In this document: positions 27,226-35,442 of the stretch, piece by piece | Layout: each line of letters begins with the position of its first letter | Numbering within the stretch: the first letter of the stretch is position 1 | Origin: CAJCJE01 sp036494465 | GTDB lineage: Bacteria > Actinomycetota > Actinomycetes > Mycobacteriales > Pseudonocardiaceae | Length of the DNA: 64,000 nucleotides | NCBI GenBank assembly: GCA_036494465.1 | Contig: DASXOJ010000158.1 | Span: 1 to 64,000 of the forward strand | Reading direction: 5' to 3' | Program-made: the position numbers and the translations under genes | Notes under the pieces: model-generated | Databases searched by the model: none | What the model saw: only the letters and a program-made list of their open reading frames with translations | Told to the model about the DNA's origin: nothing

Positions 27226-27875
27226 TGCCCCTCCTCTGCTTTGCTGACCCATCGAATGGCTTGACGCGCTATCTGCTGGAACATCGGCTGCCCCCAGGCG
27301 CGCATGTCGTGCCCGAGCGCGAAATAGCAGACGCGCCCGAGCCCGTGCTCGCGGACATACAGCACGGGTTCGGTCCCGTCCGGGGCGTCGCGCCAGGCCA
27401 GCACCCGTACACCCGGATCCGACAGTTCGATCACGTAGTACTCGTCGAACAGCGAGAAGTCCTCGACCCCGCTGGTGACCGGGTGCGCGCTGTCCACATG
27501 CACCTGGTAGGTGCCTTCGTGGTGTCCTGGCCCGTGCGAGAGGTAGCGGCAGCCGAGCAGTTCGACCATGGCGCGGTCGGACTCGTCGTCGGCCAGCACG
27601 CAGGAAGCGTGCAGGGCGAGCAGGCCCTTGCCGCCCGCAACGGCTTCGGCAAGGGCCACCTGCTGGTCGGGGGCGAACTGCCCGCCTGCGGTGTAGAGCA
27701 CATACGAGTCGACGTCGGCGGTGTCCTCGCGCGGGTCGACGAAGCGTTGCATGCCCACCCCGCGGCCGGTACGAACACCGGCCGCGAGCCCGATCGACTG
27801 GAGGGTGAGCGCTGCCCCGAAAAGGTCATGGTGGATGTCGGTGCCGTCGATCAGGACCAATGCACTCCCACCCAT
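27222..27875 (-). CDS. ThuA-like domain protein
   Basis: The 217-aa protein resembles the ThuA (trehalose utilisation) class I glutamine-amidotransferase-like fold: A-G-V-R-T near residue 35, V-D-S-Y-V-L-Y-T-A-G-G, G-G-K-G-L-L-A-L-H-A-S, Y-Q-V-H-V-D-S-A-H-P-V-T, F-D-E-Y-Y and G-R-V-C-Y-F-A-L-G-H-D. ThuA proteins usually sit with Gfo/Idh oxidoreductases in sugar-oxidation pathways. The ATG at 27875 lies three bases after the substrate-binding-protein stop, and its own stop overlaps the isomerase start, so translation is tightly coupled. Confidence 0.78.
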   Translation of the reverse strand: MGGSALVLIDGTDIHHDLFGAALTLQSIGLAAGVRTGRGVGMQRFVDPREDTADVDSYVLYTAGGQFAPDQQVALAEAVAGGKGLLALHASCVLADDESDRAMVELLGCRYLSHGPGHHEGTYQVHVDSAHPVTSGVEDFSLFDEYYVIELSDPGVRVLAWRDAPDGTEPVLYVREHGLGRVCYFALGHDMRAWGQPMFQQIARQAIRWVSKAEEGQ

Positions 27876-27878
27876 CGT

Positions 27879-29543
27879 TCAGCCGACCGGCTTCAGGTTG
27901 ACCACGACGAGCACCGAGCCGGGGCCACCCGGGTTCGGCGTCGCGTAGGGGTTCGTCTCCGACGGCCAGCCGGTCACCTTCGCGGTGGAGTACTCGGTGT
28001 AGTCCGCGTAGTAGGTGAACGGGATGATCGGCAGGTCGTCAGCCATGGTGTGCTGGAACTGGTAGAGGATCTGGTTCTGCTGGGCCGGATCCGTGAGCTG
28101 CGGGTAGGAGTTGAACAGGTTCGCGGTCTGCGGGTCGGTCCAGCGCTCGATGTTCTGGTAGGTCGGGATCAGCGTGCCGATCGGCGCCGAGTACCTCGGG
28201 TTCATCCACGAGTCGTAGATGTCGAACTGGGTGGTCTGGGTCGCGATCGGGTAACCGAGCGAGGCCTGGAAGTTGCCCTTGCCGGTCAACGTGTTGATCG
28301 ACTCGACCGGGACGCCGTTGATGTCGACCTTGATGCCGATCGCCTTCATCTGCGAGACGAGCACCTGCGCTTCGGCGATCTGCTCGGTGTAGGAGGACGG
28401 GTCGGTGATGGTGAAGGACAACTCCTGGCCGTTCTTGGCGTAGTACCCGTCGCCGCCCATCCGGTAGCCGTCCTGCTCCAGCGTCTGCTTGGCGGCGTTG
28501 ATGTCCTGCTTGAAGTTGACGCCCTTCAGATCCGGCGCGATGTCGTTCTGGTAGAGCGGCATGGGCAGGCCGGTGACGCTGGTCGCGGGCAGGCCCTGGT
28601 TGGCGTTGGCGATCTGCGCGCGGTCCACGCCGAGACTGACCGCCTTGCGCACCGCGAGGTCGTTGAACGGCGCGCTCTGCTGGTTTGTGATCAACCCGTC
28701 CGTGCCCACCGTCGGCCAGAAGATGTGATTGTTCGGGCTCTTGCTGGTGTAGGCCGACGTCGCGTTCGGGATGTAGACGCCCGCCCAGTCGAGCTGTCCC
28801 TGCGCCAGCGCGAGCGCGACACCGGTGTTGTCGCGTTCGGACACGAACTGGATGCCGCCGATCGCGGGCTTGCCGGGCTGCCAGTAGTTCGGGTTCTTCA
28901 CCAGCAGGTAGTTCTGCGCGCTGAACGTGCTGAGCATCAGCGGACCGGTGCCGACCGGGTTCGGGTCGGCCCACGTGGTCGGGTCGGCGACCTTGCTCCA
29001 GACGTGCTGCGACACGATCGTCTGGTTGAGCAGCTTGTCGATGTTCTGGACGTTCGGCTGGGCAAACGTGAAGGTGACCGAGTTCGCGTCCGAGGTGATC
29101 GACTGGAAGTCGACGCCGAGCAGGTTCAGCGCCGGGTATTTCTTCATCAGGTTGAAGCTGTAGGCCACGTCGGCGGGGGTGAAGGCGGTGCCGTCGGTCC
29201 ACTTGACGCCCTTGCGGATCTGCGCGGTGAACGTCCTGTTGCCGTTCGACCAGGCCCACGAGGTGGCCAGCCAGGGCACGTAGTTGTCGGGCTTGAGCGT
29301 GTTCTGTGCGGCGAGCGACTCGTAGACGTAGCCGTTCGCACCGACCTGGCTGAACGCGTTGGTGTCGAGGTAGGGGTTGAAGATGCGCTGGATCGGACCG
29401 GACGGCCCGCCGGCCACGGTGAGGATGACGCCGTTCGCGCCCGCGTTCGCCCCACCGGAACAGCCTGCGATACCTGCCGCGGCCACGGTCATGGCCGCGA
29501 CGAGCGTGGCGATCGTGCGCCACCGGGAGTGTGCTTTCATCAC
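27879..29543 (-). CDS. ABC importer substrate-binding lipoprotein (SBP_bac_5 family)
   Basis: GTG 29543 has GGAG seven bases upstream; the next ATG (29540) is also possible. The N-terminus is a lipoprotein signal with lipobox A-G-I-A-G-C (C28). The remaining ~525 residues match the dipeptide/oligopeptide/nickel-binding family: W-S-N-G-N-R-T-F-T-A-Q-I-R-K-G-V-K-W-T-D-G-T, then D-V-A-Y-S-F-N-L-M and V-G-T-G-P-L-M-L. Family members bind peptides, opines, heme or di- and oligosaccharides such as cello- or chito-oligomers. The GH20 and sugar enzymes in the same operon favour an oligosaccharide ligand (inference). Confidence 0.88.
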   Translation of the reverse strand: MMKAHSRWRTIATLVAAMTVAAAGIAGCSGGANAGANGVILTVAGGPSGPIQRIFNPYLDTNAFSQVGANGYVYESLAAQNTLKPDNYVPWLATSWAWSNGNRTFTAQIRKGVKWTDGTAFTPADVAYSFNLMKKYPALNLLGVDFQSITSDANSVTFTFAQPNVQNIDKLLNQTIVSQHVWSKVADPTTWADPNPVGTGPLMLSTFSAQNYLLVKNPNYWQPGKPAIGGIQFVSERDNTGVALALAQGQLDWAGVYIPNATSAYTSKSPNNHIFWPTVGTDGLITNQQSAPFNDLAVRKAVSLGVDRAQIANANQGLPATSVTGLPMPLYQNDIAPDLKGVNFKQDINAAKQTLEQDGYRMGGDGYYAKNGQELSFTITDPSSYTEQIAEAQVLVSQMKAIGIKVDINGVPVESINTLTGKGNFQASLGYPIATQTTQFDIYDSWMNPRYSAPIGTLIPTYQNIERWTDPQTANLFNSYPQLTDPAQQNQILYQFQHTMADDLPIIPFTYYADYTEYSTAKVTGWPSETNPYATPNPGGPGSVLVVVNLKPVG

Positions 29544-29544
29544 A

Positions 29545-30540
29545 TCAGGACTCCGATTTCTCGTGCAGCCAGCAGGCGGCCCAGTGCCCGTTCGTGCCTG
29601 CGAGCGTGAACTTCGGGGGAACCTCGGTCGTGCACTTGGGCAGCGCGAGCGGGCACCGAGGGTGGAACCGGCAGCCTTGCGGCGGGTCGATCAGGCTCGG
29701 CGGCGCGCCCAGTCCACCCGGCGGGACCGGGGCGAGCGGTCGGCCAGGGTCGGGCGCGGAGGCGACGAGCAGTTGCGTGTAGGGGTGCGCCGGCTGCTGG
29801 GTGACGACCTCGGAGGGCCCGCCCTCGACCATCCGCCCCGCGTACATGACCACGGTGGTGGTCGCGAAGTAGCGCGCCGACGCGATGTCGTGGGTGATGT
29901 AGAGCAGCGCGAGTGCACGCTCGGCAGCCAGCTTCGCCAACAGGTTCAGCACACCGAGCCGGATGGAAACGTCCAACATGGACACCGGTTCGTCGGCGAG
30001 CAGCACGTCCGGGTTGACGGCCAGCGCTCGTGCGATGGAGATGCGCTGCCGCTGGCCACCGGAGAGCTCGTGCGGGAACCGGCCCGCGTACTGGGCGGGC
30101 GGGGTCAGGTTGACCTCGGTGAGCAACCGGTCGACGGTCTCGGTGATCTCCGCGTTGTCGCGACCGTGCATGCGCAGCACGCGGCGCAGCGTGCCGCCGA
30201 TGGTCTGCACCGGGTTGAACGAGCCGAACGGGTCCTGCAACATCAGTTGCACGGACCGCACGTACGCGCGGAAACGCTTCCCGCGGCGCACCGTGATCTC
30301 CTCGCCGCGCAGCCTGATCACGCCGGAGGTCGCGGGCATCAACTGCGCGAGCAGCCGGGCCACGGTCGACTTACCCGACCCGGACTCGCCGACCAGCGCG
30401 GTCACCTCACCCGCGAACAGTGCCAGCGAGACGTCGTCGACGGCGTGCACGACCGCGTGCCGGGCGGTGCCCCGGCCGCGCACAGTGAAGTGTTTGCTCA
30501 GCCCGGTCGCTTCCAGGACGGGGCTCTTGGTCGCGGTCAT
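29545..30540 (-). CDS. ABC importer ATP-binding protein (OppF/DppF-like)
   Basis: Start at ATG 30540 (M-T-A-T-K-S-P), overlapping the fusion gene's TGA (ATGA). The longer open frame to 30765 lies antiparallel to good coding sequence and is rejected. The 331-aa protein has Walker A G-E-S-G-S-G-K-S-T, Q-loop Q-D-P-F-G-S-F-N-P, signature L-S-G-G-Q-R-Q-R-I, Walker B V-L-L-A-D-E-P and the H-loop T-H-D. The C-terminal oligopeptide-type extension has C-x-F-H-P-R-C-P. It energises import with the fused ATPase half encoded upstream. Confidence 0.9.
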   Translation of the reverse strand: MTATKSPVLEATGLSKHFTVRGRGTARHAVVHAVDDVSLALFAGEVTALVGESGSGKSTVARLLAQLMPATSGVIRLRGEEITVRRGKRFRAYVRSVQLMLQDPFGSFNPVQTIGGTLRRVLRMHGRDNAEITETVDRLLTEVNLTPPAQYAGRFPHELSGGQRQRISIARALAVNPDVLLADEPVSMLDVSIRLGVLNLLAKLAAERALALLYITHDIASARYFATTTVVMYAGRMVEGGPSEVVTQQPAHPYTQLLVASAPDPGRPLAPVPPGGLGAPPSLIDPPQGCRFHPRCPLALPKCTTEVPPKFTLAGTNGHWAACWLHEKSES

Positions 30541-32459
30541 ACCGGCTCCGGAACTGAGGGGGCGGACTCCGGATAGAGTCGGCAGGCGACGTGTTGCGGT
30601 GCTTCCACCAGTGGCAGCAGAACGGGGCGGTGGTCGGCGCAGCCGTCGAACGCGTGCGCGCAGCGCGGCTGGAACGGGCATCCGGCGGGCAGTTCGCGCA
30701 GGTCCGGCGGTGAACCGGGGATGCCTGCGAGTTGTTTGCGTGGCCCGGACAGCGTGGGGAAGCACTGCAACAGTGCCTTGCTGTAGGGGTGGCGGGGGTT
30801 GCGGTAGAACTCCTCGGCCGGTCCGGTCTCGACGACGCGACCCGCGTACATCACCGCGATCGTGTCGGACATCTCGACCAGCAGTGAGAGGTCGTGGGTG
30901 ATGAACACGACCGAGAAACCGAGTTTCGCGCGCAGCGCGGCGAGCTGGCTGACGATCTCCCGCTGGATCACGGTGTCCAGCGCGGTGGTCGGCTCGTCGA
31001 GCACGATCACCTCGGGGTCCAGCGCCAGCGCGATCGCGATCATCACGCGTTGCCGCATGCCGCCGGAGAGTTCGTGCGGGTAGGCGGTCGCCCTGTCCTC
31101 CGGGATGCCGACCAGGCGCAGCAGTTCCTTCACCCTGGCGGAGCGCTGGGCAGGGCCGAGGTCCTTGCGGTGTGCGGTGATCACGTCGCTGATCTGGATG
31201 CCGACCCGCAGCACCGGGTTGAGCGCGTTCATCGCGGACTGGAACACGATCGACAGGGTGTCCCAGCGGAACACCCGCAGTTCCTCTGCTGTCAACCCCA
31301 GGATGTCAACGGACTTGCCTGCCTTGGAGGTGTAGACGATCTGCCCACCGGTGGCGACGGCGGGCGCCTTCAGCAGGCGGGTGATCGCGTAGGCGAGCGT
31401 CGACTTGCCCGAGCCCGACTCCCCCGCGATGCCGAGCACCTCGCCCCTGCGCAGCGTCAACGTCACGTCGTCGACGGCGTGCACCGCGCCACTGCCGGTC
31501 TCGTAGTCGATGCTGACGTTCTTGATGTCCAGCAACGTTTCCGACAGTTGACCGTCCGGAATGGACTCCGTGCTCACCACCCAGCGGGCCGGGCGCACGC
31601 GCTCCTTGCGGGGTCCGCGCCGGGTGTTCACGCCTGCCGCGCGCAACCTCGGGTTGACGAACTCGTCGATGCCGAAGTTGACCAGCGACAGCGCCGCGCC
31701 GAGCAGCGCGATGCACAGACCGGCCGGCACGAACCACCACCAGGCACCGGAGAGCAGCACGTTGCCGTTCTGTGCCCAGTACAGGATGCCGCCCCAGCTC
31801 CACTGGGTCAGGTCGGTGAGTCCGAGGAAGGCGAGACCGGCCTCGGTGAGAATCGCGGAGACGACGTTGCCCAGGAACGCGGCGGCGATGATCGCGGTCT
31901 GGTTGGGCAGGATCTCGTTGATGATGATCCGCAGCGATCCCTGTCCGGACGCGCGCGCCGCCTCCACGAAGTCTCGCTTGCGCAAGGACAGCGTCTGCGC
32001 GCGCAGCACCCGCGCACCCCAGGCCCATCCGGTCGCCGCGATCACGATGATCAGCCCGGCCTGCCCGGTGTGCGGCAGGTAGGCCGCGACGATGACGGTC
32101 AGCGGCAGCGTTGGCACGACCAGGAAGACGTTGGACACCACCGACAACGACTCGTCCCACACCCGGCCGAGGTAACCGGCGGTGACGCCGACCAGCACGG
32201 ACAACAAGGTGGAGAGCGCACCGGCGACGAACCCGACCAGCATCGAGTCCCGCGCCCCGTCGACCACCTGGGCCAGGATGTCCTGCCCGGTCTGGGTGGT
32301 GCCGAACCAGTGCGCGCCGGATGGCGGTCGCAGCGCGTCGTTGGACACCGCGGACGGGTCGGTGTGGATGAGCAGCGGGCCGAACAAGGCCATCAGCAGG
32401 AAGAACGCGACGATGACCAGTCCGGTGACGATTTTCGGGGAACGCAACGCACGCCGCAT
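30537..32459 (-). CDS. Fused ABC importer permease (DppC-like) and ATPase (DppD-like)
   Basis: The 640-aa protein joins two normally separate subunits. Residues 1-~275 are a DppC-type permease with an EAA loop near 166-174 (E-A-A-R-A-S-G-Q-G). Residues ~305-630 are a DppD-type ATPase with Walker A at 346-354, an L-S-G-G-M-R-Q-R-V signature, V-I-V-L-D-E-P and the C-terminal C-P-F-Q-P-R-C motif. A basic ~30-residue linker joins them. ATG 32459 directly follows the TAG of the upstream permease with GGAGG in place. The frame is continuous, so this is a real fusion, not a frameshift. Such fusions occur in other actinobacterial importers of this family. Confidence 0.92.
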   Translation of the reverse strand: MRRALRSPKIVTGLVIVAFFLLMALFGPLLIHTDPSAVSNDALRPPSGAHWFGTTQTGQDILAQVVDGARDSMLVGFVAGALSTLLSVLVGVTAGYLGRVWDESLSVVSNVFLVVPTLPLTVIVAAYLPHTGQAGLIIVIAATGWAWGARVLRAQTLSLRKRDFVEAARASGQGSLRIIINEILPNQTAIIAAAFLGNVVSAILTEAGLAFLGLTDLTQWSWGGILYWAQNGNVLLSGAWWWFVPAGLCIALLGAALSLVNFGIDEFVNPRLRAAGVNTRRGPRKERVRPARWVVSTESIPDGQLSETLLDIKNVSIDYETGSGAVHAVDDVTLTLRRGEVLGIAGESGSGKSTLAYAITRLLKAPAVATGGQIVYTSKAGKSVDILGLTAEELRVFRWDTLSIVFQSAMNALNPVLRVGIQISDVITAHRKDLGPAQRSARVKELLRLVGIPEDRATAYPHELSGGMRQRVMIAIALALDPEVIVLDEPTTALDTVIQREIVSQLAALRAKLGFSVVFITHDLSLLVEMSDTIAVMYAGRVVETGPAEEFYRNPRHPYSKALLQCFPTLSGPRKQLAGIPGSPPDLRELPAGCPFQPRCAHAFDGCADHRPVLLPLVEAPQHVACRLYPESAPSVPEPV

Positions 32460-33443
32460 CTATGCCTCCTGACGCGTTCGCGGGTCGAGCAGGACATAGA
32501 GGAAGTCGACGGCGAGGTTCGCCAGCAGCACGGTGACGATCAGGAACAGGAAGCAGCCCTGCATCAACGGGTAGTCCTGGTTCTGCACCGCGCTGAACAG
32601 GGTGTAGCCGAGGCCGGGATAGGAGAACACGACCTCGGTGACGATCGAGCCGCCGATCACGAAGCCCAGCGACATCGCGAAACCCGCGAGTGAGGGCAAC
32701 ATGGCGTTGCGGGCGGCGTAGCTGAAGATGATCCGCCGTTTGGCGAGCCCCTTCGCCTCGGCCAGCAGCACATAGTCCTCGGAGAGCGTGGTGACCATCA
32801 TGTTCCGCATGCCCAGCAGCCAGCCGCCGATCGAGGACACCACGATCGTCAACGCGGGCAGGACGCCGTGATAGAGGGCGCTGCCGATGAAGGAGCCGGT
32901 GAACCCGGGTTGCATGCCCAGCCCGTAAGCCTGGTTGATCGGGAACCAGTGCAGTTGGGTGGCGAGCACGTAGACGGCGATCAGCGCGAACCAGAAATAC
33001 GGAATGGCCGAGATGAAGTTGGTGACCGGCACGAACGCGTCGAGCCAGGTGCCGCGTTTCCAGCCGACGAAGACGCCGAGCGCGGTGCCGAGCAGGAAGC
33101 TCAGCACGGTCGACAGGCCGATCAGCACCAGCGTCCACGGTGCGCCCTGGATGATCACCGACCACACCGAGTTCGGATAGTCGGTCACGGAAACGCCCAA
33201 GTCGCCATGGAAGAGCTTGCCCCAGTATTCGACGTACTGGTGCCACAGGTTGCCGTCATTCTGCCCGAACAGCTTGCGCAGCGCGAAAACCGCGTTCGGG
33301 CTGAGCGCGAGGCCGCCGCGCATCTTGTTCAGCATGGCGGTGACCGGGTCGCCGGGCATGATGCGAGGCAGGATGAAGTTGAGCGTGATGGCGGCCCAGG
33401 CAGCGATCAGGTAGAAGAACGCGCGACGGGCGAAAGCTCGCAC
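32460..33443 (-). CDS. ABC importer permease (DppB/OppB-like)
   Basis: Start at GTG 33443 (V-R-A-F-A-R-R-A-F-F-Y), with GAAGGGG upstream; the open frame beyond it lacks family features. The 327-aa protein has six predicted membrane helices, the N-terminal I-M-P-G-D-P motif after helix 1, the long periplasmic region with F-H-G-D-L-G-V-S and an EAA loop (L-L-A-E-A-K-G-L-A). It is the first gene of an eight-gene minus-strand operon running to the GH20 gene. The promoter is in the 133-bp gap to the divergent alcohol dehydrogenase, which carries phased ACCA repeats and a GGTCTAGACC palindrome. Confidence 0.9.
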   Translation of the reverse strand: MRAFARRAFFYLIAAWAAITLNFILPRIMPGDPVTAMLNKMRGGLALSPNAVFALRKLFGQNDGNLWHQYVEYWGKLFHGDLGVSVTDYPNSVWSVIIQGAPWTLVLIGLSTVLSFLLGTALGVFVGWKRGTWLDAFVPVTNFISAIPYFWFALIAVYVLATQLHWFPINQAYGLGMQPGFTGSFIGSALYHGVLPALTIVVSSIGGWLLGMRNMMVTTLSEDYVLLAEAKGLAKRRIIFSYAARNAMLPSLAGFAMSLGFVIGGSIVTEVVFSYPGLGYTLFSAVQNQDYPLMQGCFLFLIVTVLLANLAVDFLYVLLDPRTRQEA

Positions 33444-33483
33444 GGAGAAGCCCCTTCCCCCGTGAACCAGAGGACAACTGCGG

Positions 33484-33512
33484 GTAGACCATGATGTACC
33501 ACTTGCTGACCA
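33484..33512. promoter_or_regulatory. Phased ACCA (TGGT) repeats in the importer/ADH divergent promoter
   Basis: ACCA occurs at 33488, 33498 and 33509 (steps of 10 and 11 bp); the first lies in GTAGACCA (33484-33491). Read toward the importer operon this is three TGGT elements with the same 11/10-bp spacing as at the copper amine oxidase promoter. Likely a GntR binding region (inference). Confidence 0.5.
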
Positions 33513-33544
33513 CAAGCTACACTTGGCCCTCCACGGGCACAAGA

Positions 33545-33554
33545 GGTCTAGACC
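33545..33554. promoter_or_regulatory. GGTCTAGACC palindrome, DasR/GntR-type operator candidate
   Basis: A perfect 10-bp palindrome 22 bp upstream of the alcohol dehydrogenase start. It equals the core of operators bound by DasR/NagR-type GntR regulators (TGGTCTAGACCA). Two GntR/UTRA genes lie just downstream. Confidence 0.55.
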
Positions 33555-33576
33555 CGCTTCGCCGTTGGAGGTCCCG

Positions 33577-34491
33577 GTGCGGTTCAGCCAGGTTATTGGT
33601 CCACGCAGGTCAGAAGTGATGGAAGCGGCAGATCCGACACCGGCCGCCGGCGAGGTGCTGGTGCGGGTGACCGCCTCCGGCGTCTGTGCCTCCGAATACC
33701 ACGGCTGGTCCGAGCATTCGGCCGAATCCGAACCGGTCCGGTTCGGTCACGAAGTCGTCGGCACCGTCGTCGATCTCGGTCCGGACACGCGTGACTGGCA
33801 GATCGGCGACACCGTCACCGGGTTCGGCGGATCGGGTTTCGCTGACCTGGTCACGATGCGCGCGGACGCGCTGTTGCCGGTGCCGCCTGGCATCCCGGCC
33901 GAACACGCGCTCGGCGAACCGCTGGCCTGTATCGCCGAGGCGTTCGCGAGAACCCCGATCGCGCCGCAGGACAGCGTTGTCGTGGTCGGCACCGGATTCA
34001 TGGGCCTCGGCTTTGTTCAACTCGCGAAACTAGCCGGACCGGCGGAACTGATCGCGGTCGACTATCAACAACATCTTCGCGATGTCGCGCTGAAAATCGG
34101 TGCGACCGCCGCCTATCACCCCGATGAGCTGCCCAGAGACCTGCGCGCGAGCGTGGTGGTTGAGGCTGCGGGCACCGCGGTCGCGTTGACCCTGGCGGGC
34201 GAGCTGACCGCGCCGCACGGCACGCTCTGCATCCTCGGCTACCACGCCCGCGGACCGCGCGAACTGGACCTGAACTGGTGGTACAAGGGCATTTCCGTGG
34301 TACACGGGTTCACCCAGCAGCGCTGGCGGCACCAGCGCGCGATGGCCACCGGCCTCGACCTGATCCGCACCCACCAGTTCAGCTACGCGCCGATGATCAC
34401 CCACCGGTTCGACCTCTCGGACGTGGACGCCGCGTTCTCCTGCTTCACCGACCGGCCAGCCGGATTCATCAAATCCGTGATCATTCCCTGA
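33577..34491 (+). CDS. Zinc-type medium-chain alcohol/polyol dehydrogenase
   Basis: GTG 33577 is preceded by GGAGG five bases upstream. The 304-aa protein is a compact MDR enzyme. The catalytic-zinc region has G-V-C-A-S-E-Y-H-G-W and F-G-H-E-V-V-G; the cofactor region has G-T-G-F-M-G-L-G-F. The four-Cys structural-zinc lobe is missing and the chain is ~40 residues shorter than typical family members. It would oxidise a sugar alcohol or sugar hydroxyl with NAD(P). It is the first gene of the island's plus-strand arm, divergent from the importer operon and sharing its control region. Confidence 0.8.
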   Translation: MRFSQVIGPRRSEVMEAADPTPAAGEVLVRVTASGVCASEYHGWSEHSAESEPVRFGHEVVGTVVDLGPDTRDWQIGDTVTGFGGSGFADLVTMRADALLPVPPGIPAEHALGEPLACIAEAFARTPIAPQDSVVVVGTGFMGLGFVQLAKLAGPAELIAVDYQQHLRDVALKIGATAAYHPDELPRDLRASVVVEAAGTAVALTLAGELTAPHGTLCILGYHARGPRELDLNWWYKGISVVHGFTQQRWRHQRAMATGLDLIRTHQFSYAPMITHRFDLSDVDAAFSCFTDRPAGFIKSVIIP

Positions 34492-34581
34492 CTCTGCGCG
34501 AGAACGCGTGGCGGACCGCGTCCAGAAAGGTTCAGACGGCTACACTTTTACTTTCCGTAGTTTTGATTCGAGGGACATCAG

Positions 34582-35346
34582 GTGGCCGAGGTGCAGCAGC
34601 AGGCGACGGCCTTCCGGTCGGACTATCCCGAACCGCTGTGGATCCAGGCGCTGCAACTGATCAGGGCCGAGATCGACGAGGGCGCCCTGCAACCCGGAAT
34701 GCGCCTGCCCCCGGAACGGGAACTGTGCCAGCAGCTCAACATCAGCAGGATGACGCTGCGCAAAGCGCTGAACCAACTGGTCGAGGACGGCGTGCTGAAT
34801 TCCTCACACGGTCGCGGCTGGTACGTGGCCAAGGCGCCCGCCGCCGAACGGGAATGGCCGAGCAACCTCGAATCATTCAGTGAAACCGCGGCGCGGATGG
34901 GTCTGACCGCATCCTCCCGGGTGCTGGCCGCCGAGGCGCGCCCGGCGAATCTGGACGAGGCCGAGGATCTCGGCATCGCCCCCGGTACTCCGTTGTTCCG
35001 GCTGGAACGCGTCCGGTTGCTGGACGGGGTGCCGATCGCGCTGGACCTCACCCGGATCGCCGCGTCGCTGGTGCCCGGCCTGAGCGAACACGACTTCAGC
35101 ACCGAGTCCTTCTACGACTCCCTTGCCGCCGGCGGCGTCGAGCCGACCAGGGCGAACAGCACGATCGAGGCGCGCGAGGCGGACGCCTACACCGCGGAAC
35201 AGTTGAATCTGGCCGTTGGCAAACCCGTGCTGGTGATGCACCAGGTCGCGGTCGACGGAGCGGACCGGCCGCTGTTCACGTCGGTCATCTCCTACGTCGG
35301 CGAGCGGTACCGGCTGCGGACCTCCTTCGCCCGGCACGGTTGGTGA
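34582..35346 (+). CDS. GntR/UTRA (HutC-type) transcriptional regulator 1
   Basis: GTG 34582 follows GAGGG at a spacing of about 8. The 254-aa protein has an N-terminal winged HTH (~15-85: L-P-P-E-R-E-L-C-Q-Q-L-N-I-S-R-M-T-L-R-K-A-L, ending G-R-G-W-Y-V-A) and a UTRA ligand domain (~100-250) that in relatives binds sugar phosphates or amino-acid derivatives. It is clearly paralogous to the regulator at 36492, sharing S-F-S-E-T-A-A-R-M-G-L, I-E-A-R-E-A-D and R-L-R-T-S-F-A-R. A likely repressor acting at the phased TGGT/ACCA sites in this island (inference). Confidence 0.88.
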   Translation: MAEVQQQATAFRSDYPEPLWIQALQLIRAEIDEGALQPGMRLPPERELCQQLNISRMTLRKALNQLVEDGVLNSSHGRGWYVAKAPAAEREWPSNLESFSETAARMGLTASSRVLAAEARPANLDEAEDLGIAPGTPLFRLERVRLLDGVPIALDLTRIAASLVPGLSEHDFSTESFYDSLAAGGVEPTRANSTIEAREADAYTAEQLNLAVGKPVLVMHQVAVDGADRPLFTSVISYVGERYRLRTSFARHGW

Positions 35347-35357
35347 GCCTGGTACAC

Positions 35358-35393
35358 AGAGGTTACCTCTTGAGTAGACCACTGGTAGACCAG
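35358..35393. promoter_or_regulatory. Compound operator upstream of Gfo/Idh gene 1
   Basis: AGAGGT-T-ACCTCT (35358-35370) is a perfect 13-bp dyad. Beside it GTAGACCA occurs twice 11 bp apart (35374-35381 and 35385-35392), the second inside CTGGT-AG-ACCAG (35382-35393). All lie 50-85 bp upstream of the start at 35443. Confidence 0.55.
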
Positions 35394-35442
35394 ATGGTTA
35401 TGCTGTGACTGGAACCCCCCCGTCGCGCGCCCAGGAGGAAAC

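Noticed and set aside
27261..29609. 782-codon plus-strand frame opposite the substrate-binding protein
   Set aside because: Antisense to a clear lipoprotein gene and lacks any domain signature.
33495..33523. -35/-10 pair (TGTACC / TACACT) for the alcohol dehydrogenase
   Set aside because: The -35 match is too poor; TACACT alone is not enough.
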